A stretch of DNA of 64,000 nucleotides from JALORV01 sp963703945 (GCA_963703945.1 CAVPGM010000009.1:1-64000); one strand, 5' to 3'. Counted from the stretch's first letter, positions 1-9,623 are shown. The notes: generated by a model from the sequence alone, not told the origin. Translations and numbers: made by a program.

Positions 1-673
1 AAAGCTCGACCTCAGCGTCTTTCGGGCTGAGGCGCCGGCTGACATATCTGACGGTTGGCACGGGCTTGCCCGCGACGACATGGTTGAAGACCACGGTCGG
101 ATCCACGGTCAAGGTTCTCAGGAATCGCCCATCGGTATACGCGAAGGTCACCGTACCGGTCGGGCGAACTCGCCCAAGAAAGGCAAATGGAAGGGCGGCA
201 GTGTCCGAGGTCATGAATCTGACGGGCTCAGTCTTGCTCGGCGGTGCCGAGCCTCGGCTGAAGCGGACCGTGCCGGCTCGGTAGTCGATCAGCGCAGTGG
301 CCGCTTCGGACGAGCCACGCTTCTCATGGAACCGAGTTGTAGCCTGAACTCCGTTGATCCAGGACCCTTCAGAGCGTCGAACGACGCGCAAGTCGTCGAA
401 GAACTTGGAAAGAAACGAAGCCCCTGTGGCCGTCGAGTCGACTACGTACTTGTCGCCGACAGTCGTTATCCGCTCTTCGGTATTGGCGATTAAAACGCTG
501 CCCGACAGTCGTGCTGCGCCCGCAAGCCAACTCGGCACCTTGTCCTGATCAATCTGTCCCGAAACCTCGAACCTTGCAGTGGCTTGCTGGCCTCCGGCAG
601 ACGCGGCAGTTAGACACGACAGCAGTCCGACGACCAGGCTCAGGTTTGGGCATGCGCCAATGCCGTCAAGCAA
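1..673 (-). CDS. DUF3108-like exported protein, 3' end outside the window
   Basis: An open frame of about 224 codons runs off the left edge. No early in-frame ATG exists; the best start is TTG at 673, overlapping the last codons of the upstream Wzz-like gene. The N-terminus has a signal-peptide-like hydrophobic stretch (LSLVVGLLSCLTAASA). The body is a beta-rich periplasmic-type sequence resembling DUF3108 proteins, which are common beside export and polysaccharide genes in betaproteobacteria. The overlap with the chain-length gene suggests translational coupling and a role at the cell envelope. The family assignment rests on overall pattern only, and function is unknown. Confidence 0.55.
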   Translation of the reverse strand, partial: MLDGIGACPNLSLVVGLLSCLTAASAGGQQATARFEVSGQIDQDKVPSWLAGAARLSGSVLIANTEERITTVGDKYVVDSTATGASFLSKFFDDLRVVRRSEGSWINGVQATTRFHEKRGSSEAATALIDYRAGTVRFSRGSAPPSKTEPVRFMTSDTAALPFAFLGRVRPTGTVTFAYTDGRFLRTLTVDPTVVFNHVVAGKPVPTVRYVSRRLSPKDAEVEL

Positions 674-1888
674 CCTTGGCCTCCGCGGAGTGCAATCCGA
701 GGTAGGTCGAGCCATCGGAGTGCACCCTTGCGCGAGGGAGGAATGCCAGGCCAATCGCGATAAGAATTCCAGCCAGTAGTCCAACCAGAGCTCCCATCAG
801 CGCCATCTTTGTGGGGCTCCGCGACGATTGCGTCGGCTCCAACACCGCAGAGCGGAAACCGAACGCTATCGAAAATTGATCCTTGAAACCCTTGAGTTCA
901 AGGTCGAAGCGATTCGAGACTTCCTTGGTTGCGTCATCGGAAGAATCGAGCGCGTGAAACGTTCGTTGCTTCTTATCCGTCAAGCGCTGCAGCAACGTCC
1001 ATCCCTGAAGCGTCTCTCTCAATTCCTGAGCAGCCGCGTTGAAGAAGGCCGCCTCGACCTTCAACTGCCGGACACGCCTTTCCATCCTTCTCAGGCTCTC
1101 ATTCGATTCAGCAACGCCGGCTTCTATCGCGATGACTTGCGAAACAGGCGCAAGGTAGCGTGCCGAAGCCGCATCGGCGCTAACCACCTGACGGGCTTCC
1201 ATCCGCTGGGACTCGGGGTACTTGGTTTGCAGCGAGACCAAGTCTGCGATGTGCTTTCCAGACAGCTCGATCGAATATCTCGTCTGCAGGACCTGATTTT
1301 CTGCTTTGAGAAGTTCGCCATTGACTGCAGATTGACCGGCCACAACCCAGTTTTGCAGCGACGAAAGGAGCAACGTCTGGGTAATGTAGTTGCCGAGCAC
1401 GAGCACGGCATTCCGGGAGGCAGGAGGATTTGGACCTTCGACGGACAGCTCCAAGCCAATGATCGAGGACGATTCCTTGTCCTTGGTCGTCTCGAAGATT
1501 TCCTTCGCGTCTTTCTTTGTTATCGGGTACAACGGCTTGACCGCCGTTTCCCAGAATCTGGATGCAACGAGTGAGCGAGGAGCAGCGCGGAGCCCACATC
1601 GTCGGCCGGATACTCCTCGCGCAGAAACGAGGCGAGTACGTCCGAAGATCCAAACTCACTGCGAAAGCGCTTGAACTCGGCGAGTGACCAGCCGCTGGTG
1701 TAGTAGAAGCCCGAGGCTTGGTACTTCGGCAGGAAGAAAGCCGCCGCCGATGCGATGGCTGCAGTGGCGACCACCGCCGCTGCAATCGATTTCCATCGCT
1801 TAAAGACGGCCGCCAAAGCCTTGCGACCAATTTCAAATTCCTCGGAGCCGCGCCGCCTGGCAAGCTCGTCGAGATCTGCGACATTCAT
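666..1888 (-). CDS. Wzz/chain-length-determinant-like polysaccharide co-polymerase, frameshifted
   Basis: The sequence has the layout of an inner-membrane polysaccharide co-polymerase: a short cytoplasmic N-terminus, a membrane helix (about residues 30-50), a long helical periplasmic domain and a C-terminal membrane helix near 1300-1400 bases from the start. Such proteins set chain length of O-antigen or exopolysaccharide. The chosen start is ATG 1888 (MNVADLDELARRR); an upstream ATG at 2008 would add 40 atypical residues. The frame is broken between about 1540 and 1600: the N-terminal part reads through ALLLAHSL, while the downstream part only makes sense as SLVASRFWETAVKPLYPIT in another frame. 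One missing base restores about 407 residues. It is either a sequencing indel or a pseudogene. Confidence 0.7.
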
Positions 1889-2200
1889 TGTTGTAATGCC
1901 TACAACTTCTAGCAAAGCATGCTGGCGCGCTTTATACACGACCTGACTCTCATCAAAGCTTCCGTTGAGATGAAGTCGCGTGAATGAGGGGTACCACGAA
2001 AGTGACATCGTTACACTTGATGTCAGGTCCGCAAAACTCCACTATGGAATAGCTTGCCAACCAGCCAGTGACCGGTAGTACATCAAACCTGTTGGCCGCC
2101 GCAGTCGATATCGCGCGCCTCATCGACCGGCGTTCCCAGCGGCCATCCCGCCGCTTCACCGCCGGGAAGTGCGCGCAGCGAACTGCGCGGACACACGCCG
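1889..2200. other. Divergent intergenic region between the wzz-like gene and mutS
   Basis: About 310 bases with no convincing independent gene. The mutS frame stays open back to 2072, after a TGA at 2069, and encodes SELRGHTP just before the ATG at 2201. This suggests that true mutS coding begins within this stretch. A 68-codon minus-strand frame here has no recognisable features. The region should also hold the promoters of both divergent genes; I could not place them. Confidence 0.4.
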
Positions 2201-4769
2201 ATGATGGCGCAGTACCTGCGCATCAAGGCCGACCATCCGGAAGCGCTGCTGTTCTACCGGATGGGGGACTTCTACGAACTGTTTTACGACGACGCCGAAC
2301 GCGGGGCGCGCCTGCTCGACATCACGCTGACCTCGCGCGGTTCATCGGCCGGCATGCCGGTCAAGATGGCCGGGGTGCCGGTGGTGGCGGTCGAGCAGTA
2401 CCTGGCCCGGCTGGTCAAGCTGGGCGAGAGCGTCGCCATCTGCGAACAGATCGGCGATCCGGCCACCAGCAAGGGCCCGGTGGAACGCAAGGTCGTTCGT
2501 GTCGTCACCCCCGGCACGCTGACCGACACCGGACTGCTGCAGCCCAAAGCTGACGCGGCGTTGCTGGCGGTGGCTCCTCCGCTGCAGCGGGGCGGACCGT
2601 TCGGCCTCGCATGGCTGGTGTTGGCATCGGGTGAACTGCGCGCGGCCTCGGTGCCTGCGGGGGCTCTGCCGTCCGAACTCGCGCGAATCTCTCCCTCGGA
2701 AGTGCTGGTGGCCGAAGCATGGTCGGACACGCTCCTCGCGCCGGTGAGCAACGCCGGCGCGGTGGCGCGTTCTCGTCCGGACTGGCACTTCGATGCAGTT
2801 CGCGGGACGACGATGCTTCAGCAGGTGCTGCAGGCGGCCACGCTGGACGCATTCGGTGTTTCCGATGCACCCGAGATCCTCGCAGCCGCTGCGGCTCTGC
2901 TCGACTACGCGCGCTCTACACAGGGTGGACGCCTGCCGCACGTCGCCACACTGCGGCGCGAGACGCTCTCGGACTATCTGGTTCTCGATCCCGTAACCCG
3001 GCGCAACCTGGAAATCACCGAGGCGCTGCGTGGCGACGACGGGCCGACTCTTTTCGGATTGCTCGACCGCTGCGAGACATCGATGGGCAGCCGCCGCCTG
3101 CGGCACTGGCTTCATCATCCCTGTCGCGATGCTGCCGAACCCACTGCGCGCCAGCGTGGCATCGCCGAACTGCTCGACACCCCCGGACTGTACGAGGCGT
3201 TGCGACGCACGCTCGACGGGCTTCCCGACCTCGAGCGCATCGCGACTCGCATCACGCTGCGTTCGGTGCGTCCGCGCGAACTTGCCGGCCTACGCGAGGC
3301 GCTGCCCGCGGTTGCGTGCGTGGTCGAGCGGCTCGGCAAACCGGTATCACCGCTACTCGCGGACCTGCAGGCGCGCTGCCGCGTTCCCGAGGCAATAGCG
3401 GCGCTGCTGGTCACAGCGCTGCACGCCGAACCCGCACACGCCCTGCGCGATGGTGATGTGATTGCCGCCGGTCATGATTCCGAACTGGACGAGCTGCGCG
3501 CCCTGCGCGACCACACCGGACAGTTCCTGGTCGACCTCGAAGCGCGCGAACGTGCACGCACTGGCATCGCCAACCTGCGCGTCGAATACAACCGCGTGCA
3601 CGGCTTCTATATCGAAGTCACGCACGGCCAGTCCGGCAAGGTGCCCGATGATTACCGCCGGCGGCAGACGCTGAAGAACGCCGAGCGCTATATCACTCCT
3701 GAGCTGAAGTCGTTCGAGGATCGCGTGCTGTCCGCCCGGGAACGCGCGCTCGCGCGCGAGAAGTCGCTTTACGACGCCCTGGTCGACACGCTCGCCGGCG
3801 ATGTGCCGGCATTGCAGCGTGCAGGCCGATGCGATTGCCGCGCTCGACGCTCTCGCCGCGCTGGCACACCATGCGCGGCTGGCGCGCTGGGTCGCGCCCG
3901 AACTCGTCGACAGGGTTGGGATTGAAATCCGCGGTGCCCGCCACGCGGTCGTCGAGCACGAGCCCGAGACCTATGTCCCGAACGACTGCATCCTCCATCC
4001 GAGCCGTCGCCTGCTGGTCATCACCGGCCCGAACATGGGCGGCAAGTCGACCTACATGCGATCGATCGCACTGATCGTGCTGCTCGCCTACGCCGGCAGT
4101 TTCGTCCCGGCCACGAGTGCGCGGCTGGGGCCGATCGACAGGATCCTGACGCGCATCGGTGCCGCCGATGATCTTGCGCGCGGTCGCTCAACCTTCATGG
4201 TCGAGATGACCGAGGCCGCGGCAATATTGGCGAGCGCGACCGAGACCAGCCTGGTGCTGATGGACGAGATCGGCCGCGGCACCTCGACGTTCGACGGCAT
4301 GGCGCTGGCGGCGGCCATCGCGCGCGAACTGGTGGAGAAGAACCGCTGCCTGACGCTGTTCGCAACGCACTACTTCGAACTCACGCAGCTCGCCGAGCAG
4401 CACGCCGAGGTTGCCAACGTCCACGTGGCAGCTGCCGAGTCCAATGGCCGGGTCGTGTTCCTGCACGAAGTGCGGCCCGGGCCCGCGAGCCAGAGCTACG
4501 GGCTGGCGGTCGCCCAGCTTGCGGGTGTGCCGGGTGCCGTCGTGCGGCGCGCGCGCGGCGTGCTCGGCCAACTGGAGGAGCGGGCGCTCGGAGCGCGTCC
4601 GCAACTCGACCTGTTCGCCCCGGCAACCGAAAGGGCTGCATTGCCCGACCACGGGGATCACTTGCGCGAGCGATTGCTGGGCGTCGATCTCGACGCGCTT
4701 TCGCCGCGCGACGCGCATGCACTTCTCGGCGAGTTGCAGCGGCTCGCAAGCGAGAGTGACGGGAGCTGA
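2201..4769 (+). CDS. mutS: DNA mismatch repair ATPase MutS, frameshifted
   Basis: MutS recognises mismatches and small loops and recruits MutL. The mismatch-contact motif F-Y-E is at residues 24-26 (MGDFYELF). The clamp-domain segment YNRVHGFYIEV lies mid-protein. Walker A (GPNMGGKST) is near residue 609 and Walker B (VLMDEIGRGTSTFDG) near 687, followed by the signature TLFATHYFELT. The restored product is about 855 residues, normal for the family. The frame shifts near 3815: the first part runs into GRCDCRARRS nonsense, while VQADAIAALDALAALA continues one frame over, which implies one inserted base. The conserved HTPMM motif extends upstream of ATG 2201, and that open frame has no ATG, GTG or TTG, so the annotated start is provisional. 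Confidence 0.95.
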
Positions 4770-4820
4770 CGCCCAGGGCGCCCGAACGCGGTCGGTCAGA
4801 CGCAGGCGTCGCACAACCGA

Positions 4821-5324
4821 CTAGTGCCGAGTCCTCGGAACGTCGCCGATCGAGAAGAAGTCCGGCACGATGGCGCGCTGCGTGTCCTCCAGCTCCACGG
4901 CGCTGGCCACGCGCACCTCGACCACGCGGATATCGAACCGCAACGCCATGCCGGCCAACGGATGATTGCCATCGAGCACAGCTGTGCCGTCAGCGATGTC
5001 GGTGATGGTGAACAGGCACGGGTCCTCGCCGCCAGGCCCGACCGCCTCGACGCGCAGGCCGACCACAACGTCGGTGCCGAGATCCTTCACGGGTGCCAGC
5101 ATCACCAGCTCAGGGTCGTAGTCGCCAAACGCATCCTCGGGCTCCAGCTGCAGCATGACGCGCGCGCCCACCTCCTTGCCGGCAAGAGCCTGCTCGATAC
5201 GCGGAAAGATGTCGTCGCGCCCGTGCAGGTACACCAGCGGCGAGTCGGATTTCTCCAGCAGGTTGCCCTGCGCGTCGTACATCACGACGTCGAGGCTCAC
5301 CAGCGCGTCGTCGGCAATCTTCAT
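4821..5324 (-). CDS. slyD: SlyD-type FKBP peptidyl-prolyl isomerase
   Basis: A 167-residue cytoplasmic prolyl isomerase and chaperone. It begins with the SlyD/FKBP core (about residues 1-70, YLHGRDDIFPRIEQALAGK) and carries the inserted insert-in-flap domain (about 70-130: EPEDAFGDYDPELV, followed by DGNHPLAGMALRFDI). The PEDAFGDYD and NHPLAG signatures are diagnostic. The His/Cys-rich metal-binding tail of Escherichia coli SlyD is absent, so it is closer to the SlpA/SlyD-like proteins of betaproteobacteria. The ATG is preceded by AGGGAG. The gene converges on mutS and diverges from roxA. Confidence 0.88.
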   Translation of the reverse strand: MKIADDALVSLDVVMYDAQGNLLEKSDSPLVYLHGRDDIFPRIEQALAGKEVGARVMLQLEPEDAFGDYDPELVMLAPVKDLGTDVVVGLRVEAVGPGGEDPCLFTITDIADGTAVLDGNHPLAGMALRFDIRVVEVRVASAVELEDTQRAIVPDFFSIGDVPRTRH

Positions 5325-5369
5325 CGTGCTCCCTACGGATGCGGACGATTATGCGCCGGGGTCGATTCC

Positions 5370-5375
5370 TATAAT
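5370..5375 (+). promoter_or_regulatory. TATAAT -10 element directly before roxA
   Basis: A perfect TATAAT ends six bases before the roxA ATG, which would place transcription initiation at or next to the start codon. No ribosome binding site or good -35 hexamer is visible. The 14-mer CGATTCCTATAATC (5363-5376) recurs on the minus strand at 18181-18194 in front of the alpha/beta hydrolase gene. Confidence 0.5.
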
Positions 5376-5381
5376 CCGCGC

Positions 5382-6518
5382 ATGACGATTTCCGTGTTGC
5401 GCAGCCTGGGCGGGTTGTCGATTGCGCGCTTCATGCGCGAGGCCTGGCAGCGCAAGCCCCTGCTGGTGCGCGCGGCGATCCCAGGCTTCGTGCCTCCCAT
5501 CGGTCGCGAACGGCTGTTCGAGCTCGCCGGCAGCGAACACGCCGAGGCGCGACTCATCCAGCGCCGCGGCGCCAGGTGGACCGTTCGGCATGGACCGCTC
5601 GACCGCCTGCCCTCGCCGCGCCGTCCCGACTGGACAGTGCTGGTTCAGGGTGTCGACCTGCTCGACGAGGCCGCCCATGCGCTGCTGCAACGCTTCCGCT
5701 TCGTGCCGGATGCGCGGCTCGACGACCTGATGGTGAGTTATGCGACCGACGGCGGTGGCGTGGGTCCGCATGTCGACTCCTATGACGTCTTCCTGCTGCA
5801 GGCCTTTGGACGCCGCCGCTGGCGTATCAGTCGGCAGCAGGACTTCCGTCTGATCGAGGGCGCACCGCTGCGCATCCTTGCGGATTTCCGGCCGACCGAT
5901 GAATTTGTGCTGGATCCGGGAGATCTGTTGTACCTGCCGCCGGGTGTCGCGCACGAAGGCACCGCGCTCGGCGAGTGCATCACCTGCTCGATCGGGTTTC
6001 GCGCGTTCAGCTACCAGGAATTGCTCGAACCCTATTTCGCCGAGTTCGCTGCGCATGCGGCGGCGCCAGGTCGTTATGCGGACGCCGGCCAGCGCGCGAC
6101 TCGGCGCCCGTCGGCCCTGCCCGCGTCGATGCGGGATCGCGTGCACGCGCAACTGAACGCGCACCGTCCGTCGCTGCGCGATACCGTGCGCTTCCTGCTC
6201 ACCTACCTGTCCGAACCGAAAGCACAGGTGATCTTCGAACGTCCGATGCGAGCATTGCGACGGGCGGCGTTTCATTCGCGGGTGCGCGCCAGCGGCGTGC
6301 GACTCGATCGCCGCACTCGATTCCTGTACGACGGCCCGCTGATCGCCATCAACGGCGAATGCGCGAGGGTCGGACACGACATCTCCGCGCCGCTGCGCCG
6401 CCTGGCCGACACACGCGAGCTGCCTCCGGGCCGGTATGCAGCCCCGTTGCTCGACCGCCTGCACGCGTGGTACCTGGCGGGCTGGCTGAGCATCGCCACG
6501 ACGAGACCCGCCACATGA
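5382..6518 (+). CDS. roxA: Cupin/JmjC-type ribosomal protein L16 arginine hydroxylase
   Basis: This 378-residue protein matches the RoxA (YcfD) family, 2-oxoglutarate/Fe(II) oxygenases that hydroxylate an arginine of ribosomal protein L16. The iron ligands appear as HVDSYDVFLLQ (H-x-D) and the later histidine in PPGVAHEGTAL. The N-terminal WQRKPLLVRAA and the strand segment GDLLYLPPG are typical of the family. The C-terminal winged-helix region contains SLRDTVRFLLTYLS. The frame is open far upstream, but homology begins at ATG 5382, so that start is used. It overlaps the next gene by four bases (ATGA). Confidence 0.9.
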   Translation: MTISVLRSLGGLSIARFMREAWQRKPLLVRAAIPGFVPPIGRERLFELAGSEHAEARLIQRRGARWTVRHGPLDRLPSPRRPDWTVLVQGVDLLDEAAHALLQRFRFVPDARLDDLMVSYATDGGGVGPHVDSYDVFLLQAFGRRRWRISRQQDFRLIEGAPLRILADFRPTDEFVLDPGDLLYLPPGVAHEGTALGECITCSIGFRAFSYQELLEPYFAEFAAHAAAPGRYADAGQRATRRPSALPASMRDRVHAQLNAHRPSLRDTVRFLLTYLSEPKAQVIFERPMRALRRAAFHSRVRASGVRLDRRTRFLYDGPLIAINGECARVGHDISAPLRRLADTRELPPGRYAAPLLDRLHAWYLAGWLSIATTRPAT

Positions 6519-7030
6519 AGCCGTCCGACATGAAGCCGGAAAGCGGAGCGCCCGAGCGGGCACTGATCGGTTCGCGTGCGGAGACGCAGGAAGCCGTGCA
6601 GATCGCACTCGGTCTCGCCTCACGCAGCGTGCGGTGCCTGCACCGGGATCTCTCCGTGTTCGACCTCGGCAGCGTGGCCGCGGAGCAGCGGCTGGCAAAG
6701 CTGCTTCTGGCGCATCGCGCCTCGCATATCCGCTTGCTGGTCGACGACGCAACCTGGCTCGAAAGCGGAGCCCCGCGACTGCGGGCGTTGCAACGCCGCT
6801 ATTCGCACGCGCTCGAGATGCGGGTCGCAGCCGCCGACGATCCGGTCGGCGACGATGCCTGGCTGATCATCGACGATCATGGAGCGATCGAGCTCAGGCC
6901 GACCGCGGCGCCGCGCGGCGATTTCTGGGTGCACAACAAACCTCACGTGCAGCCGCTGGCGATGGCGTTCGAGCGCCGCTGGAATGCGGCCGGACACAAC
7001 ATCGCGGTCGTGCCCCTCGGTCTTGGCTGA
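6515..7030 (+). CDS. DUF7931 protein coupled to roxA
   Basis: A 171-residue soluble protein whose ATG overlaps the roxA stop as ATGA, so the two are probably translationally coupled. The pattern HRDLSVFDLGS, then RLLVDDATWLE, then AWLIIDDHGAIELRP, resembles a phospholipase-D-like fold lacking the HKD catalytic motif. This is the arrangement of the uncharacterised DUF7931 family, which I recall as a neighbour of this oxygenase in betaproteobacteria. No signal peptide or membrane segment is seen. Function is unknown; the coupling suggests a ribosome-linked or regulatory role, which is inference. Confidence 0.7.
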   Translation: MKPSDMKPESGAPERALIGSRAETQEAVQIALGLASRSVRCLHRDLSVFDLGSVAAEQRLAKLLLAHRASHIRLLVDDATWLESGAPRLRALQRRYSHALEMRVAAADDPVGDDAWLIIDDHGAIELRPTAAPRGDFWVHNKPHVQPLAMAFERRWNAAGHNIAVVPLGLG

Positions 7031-7069
7031 GGCACTCGCGCCGCCTGCGCGCGAGAACTCTTGGGCGTC

Positions 7070-7075
7070 TATAAT
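7070..7075 (+). promoter_or_regulatory. TATAAT -10 element upstream of the small lipoprotein gene
   Basis: TATAAT lies about 120 bases before the ATG at 7194 and just after the DUF7931 stop. No convincing -35 box is at the right distance. If it is active, the transcript has a leader of about 110 bases. Confidence 0.4.
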
Positions 7076-7193
7076 CTGGGCCCGGCAAGCTTAAGGAATG
7101 AGCTTGAGGAATGCCGCTGCCTCGCCCGCATCCTTTGTCGCATCCGTCCATCTTTCCATCACAGCAATTCCCCCACCACTCAGGAAGGTTCGC

Positions 7194-7466
7194 ATGAACA
7201 AGTCGTTACTCGTCGCCTCGATGATCGTTGTCGCGCTGGCAGCCTGCGGTAAGAAAGAGGCTCCGGCTCCCGCGCCCGCTCCGGCCCCGGCCGCTGCTCC
7301 GGCTCCTGCGCCCGCTCCGGCCCCTGCCGCGGAAGCCGCCAAGCCGGCGGATGCTGCGCCGGCCGATGCATCGAAGTCCGCTGGCTCGGCAATGACGGTC
7401 CAGGATGCCGCCAAAGCTGCCTCGGATATGCAGACCGACAAGTCCAAGGAAGCCGCGAAGAAATAG
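7194..7466 (+). CDS. Small Ala/Pro-rich lipoprotein
   Basis: A 90-residue protein beginning MNKSLLVASMIVVALAAC: a lipoprotein signal peptide with lipobox LAAC and the lipidated cysteine at residue 18. After a short KKEAP start, the mature protein is an alternating Ala-Pro segment (about residues 23-47), then an Ala/Lys-rich tail. It resembles the unstructured alanine/proline-rich lipoproteins common in Burkholderiales; the repeat probably spans from membrane to peptidoglycan. No enzymatic domain is visible. A strong terminator follows 20 bases after the stop, so it forms its own unit. Confidence 0.75.
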   Translation: MNKSLLVASMIVVALAACGKKEAPAPAPAPAPAAAPAPAPAPAPAAEAAKPADAAPADASKSAGSAMTVQDAAKAASDMQTDKSKEAAKK

Positions 7467-7486
7467 TTCCGTTCTTGTGGAATGAC

Positions 7487-7517
7487 AAGGGCCGGCTCTC
7501 GCCGGCCTTTCTTTTTT
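7487..7517 (+). terminator. Rho-independent terminator after the lipoprotein gene
   Basis: An inverted repeat with GGCCGGC-type arms (AAGGGCCGGC and GCCGGCCTTT) around a TCTC loop is followed by C and six T residues. It sits 20 bases downstream of the lipoprotein stop and separates it from the convergent TauE permease gene. Confidence 0.85.
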
Positions 7518-7553
7518 GGCGCCCCGGCCAGTCTGGAGCGCGGACTCCAGCGC

Positions 7554-8309
7554 CTATGTCGCCCGCCAAAGGAGCGCGATTGCTCCAGCGATCACGACCA
7601 GTTCCATGATCCAGGCGTGGATCCCCGCCGGAATGCGCCTGAGCAGCCAGCGTGCGACGAACGCACCGGGAGCGGTGCAGATGCCGACCAGAAGCCCGAT
7701 CAGCGCGAGATCCGGGGTCAATGCGGCCAGGCTGCCGAAGAGCGCGACCTTGAGCAGACCCATCGCCACCGAGATGACCGCGTCTGTCGCGATCAGTGCG
7801 GCGCCCGCCACGCCGACCGACATCAGAATCGAGATCAGGATGACGCCAGCGCCCGTCATGCCGCCATTGATAAATCCGAACGTCGCCCCGGCTGCGAGTG
7901 CCGTTCCGCGCGAAAGATGGAGCCTGGACGATCCGAGTATCCGACGCAGCGGAACGCTGGCCAGCAGGAACGTCCCCAGAAGTATGGCCACCCAGTGCGC
8001 GCTCAGCAGCGTGTAGCCGTAGGCACCCGCCGCGCACGCAGGCAGTCCGAGTGCGAGCATGCGCCGCACTTGGATCCAGTCCACGTCCCGCCAGAACGCG
8101 ATGACCCGGCCGCCGTTGTTGAACAGCATCGCGACCGCCATCACCGGAATGATGTTGCCGACTCCGACCAGCGGCACGAGGAACACCGGCAGAACGAGGC
8201 CCGTTCCGAAGCCGGACAATCCTCCCAGTATCGAAGCGAGAAAGGCGACGCCGCAGGCCAGTGCGAGTTGCGACGGATTCGTCGCAAGAGCCTGCAGCAC
8301 GTCGCTCAT
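7554..8309 (-). CDS. TauE/SafE-family membrane permease
   Basis: A 251-residue integral membrane protein with seven to eight predicted helices. The N-terminal GGLSGFGTGLVLPVFLVPL and the repeated GFINGGMTGAGVILISILM are the duplicated glycine-rich signatures of the TauE/SafE (COG0730) family. Relatives export sulfite, sulfoacetate or other organic anions. The substrate cannot be inferred from the neighbours (a CoA transferase upstream, a lipoprotein downstream). Start at ATG 8309. Confidence 0.85.
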   Translation of the reverse strand: MSDVLQALATNPSQLALACGVAFLASILGGLSGFGTGLVLPVFLVPLVGVGNIIPVMAVAMLFNNGGRVIAFWRDVDWIQVRRMLALGLPACAAGAYGYTLLSAHWVAILLGTFLLASVPLRRILGSSRLHLSRGTALAAGATFGFINGGMTGAGVILISILMSVGVAGAALIATDAVISVAMGLLKVALFGSLAALTPDLALIGLLVGICTAPGAFVARWLLRRIPAGIHAWIMELVVIAGAIALLWRAT

Positions 8310-8373
8310 GAAGGCAGGTCGTGCAGCATCGTGATTCCCAATACTCAGGGATGCGCGCGATCAGCCGGCATGG

Positions 8374-9564
8374 TCAGGCAACGATGGCCAGATCCTTCAA
8401 ACGGTCGATTTCCTCAACCGTGAAACCAAGTTCCGCGAGCAGCGCTCGCGTGTGCGCGCCGAAGCGCGGCGGAGGCAGGCGGACGCCGAGCCGTTCACCG
8501 GCAAGCGTGATCGGAAAGAGCGTGGTCTTCACGCTCTGCCCCGCCTTCGGTCCGTCCGGCAGTTCGATATCCGCCAGCCCGCCAGTCGCCGCCAGGTGTG
8601 GATCGTCGTACAGATCCTCTGGACGCCGGATCGGCGCAAACGGCAGCCCGGCCCGCTCGAAGATCGCCGCCAGTTCGGCAGCGCTGCGCGACGCGAGCCG
8701 CTCGCGCAGCGTCGCCAGCAGCCTGGAACGCAGCCTGACGCGGTCGTTGTTGGTGGCATAGCCTGCATCGGCCTGCAGATCCGCAAACCCCAGCACATTG
8801 CAAAAGGTCTGCCACTGGGCGTCGCTGACAGCGGCGAGGAAGATCTGCTCGCCGTCTTTCACCGTGAACACGTCATACACGGACCACGGGCTGTCGCGCG
8901 CCGGCATCGGCTGCGGATGGCGCCCGGTCATCGCGTACTGCAGCATGTGCTGGCCCATCAGGAACACGTTGTTCTCGAAGAGCGCCGACTGCACTTCCAT
9001 GCCCTTCCCGGTAATGCCGCGCTGGATCAGCGCGCCCAGCGCGCCAATCGCGCCGAACATGCCGCCCATGATGTCGTTGACGCTGCTGCCCGCACGCAGC
9101 GGATCGCCTGGACGGCCCGTCATGTAGGCGAGACCTCCCATCATCTGCACGACTTCGTCGAGCGCGGTGCGGTGCTCGTACGGACCGGGAAGGAAGCCTT
9201 TGTGGCTGACGTAGATCAGCCGCTCGTTCTGCACTGAAAGGCTCGCGTAGTCGAGCCCGAATTTTCTGAGTGCGCCCGGCTTGAAGTTCTCGAGCACGAC
9301 GTCAGCGCTGACGGCGAGTCGCCGCGCGACCTCGGCACCTTCGGACTGCTTCAGATCGATGCCGATGCTCTTCTTGTTCCGGTTGAACATCGGAAAGAAG
9401 CCGGCGCCGGAACCGAGCAGGCGGCGCGTGGCCTCGCCGTCGACCGGTTCGACCTTGATCGCCTCGGCGCCCATGTCGGCGAGCACCATGCCGCACGTGG
9501 GGCCCATCACCATGTGTGTGAACTCGACGACGCGCAATCCCTTCAATGGCTGCGACCCGCTCAT
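8374..9564 (-). CDS. CaiB/BaiF-family (class III) CoA transferase
   Basis: A 396-residue enzyme that transfers CoA between carboxylic acids. It shows LKGLRVVEFTHMVMGPTCGMVLADMGAEAIKVE-type N-terminal family sequence, the nucleotide-contact segment NRNKKSIGIDLK, and the catalytic aspartate in SVNDIMGG (about residue 164). Start is ATG 9564, preceded by GGAGGAACCTGC; ATG 9591 lies upstream without such a site. The TauE-like permease gene follows 64 bases downstream on the same strand, so the two could form a transport and activation pair for an organic acid, which is inference. Confidence 0.9.
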   Translation of the reverse strand: MSGSQPLKGLRVVEFTHMVMGPTCGMVLADMGAEAIKVEPVDGEATRRLLGSGAGFFPMFNRNKKSIGIDLKQSEGAEVARRLAVSADVVLENFKPGALRKFGLDYASLSVQNERLIYVSHKGFLPGPYEHRTALDEVVQMMGGLAYMTGRPGDPLRAGSSVNDIMGGMFGAIGALGALIQRGITGKGMEVQSALFENNVFLMGQHMLQYAMTGRHPQPMPARDSPWSVYDVFTVKDGEQIFLAAVSDAQWQTFCNVLGFADLQADAGYATNNDRVRLRSRLLATLRERLASRSAAELAAIFERAGLPFAPIRRPEDLYDDPHLAATGGLADIELPDGPKAGQSVKTTLFPITLAGERLGVRLPPPRFGAHTRALLAELGFTVEEIDRLKDLAIVA

Positions 9565-9623
9565 GCAGGTTCCTCCGGCGGATTGATGCACGACGACTTT
9601 AGGCGCTTTGCAGTGTCGCGCCG

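Noticed and set aside
1953..2159. 68-codon minus-strand frame upstream of the wzz-like gene
   Set aside because: It overlaps the open upstream extension of mutS and has neither ribosome site nor family resemblance.
4824..5381. N-terminal extension of the roxA frame
   Set aside because: It is antisense to slyD and shows no RoxA homology; the protein family begins at ATG 5382.
7194..7466. Ala-Pro repeats considered as a DNA tandem repeat or CRISPR-like array
   Set aside because: The codons vary and the reading frame encodes a normal lipoprotein signal and repeat; there are no spacers.
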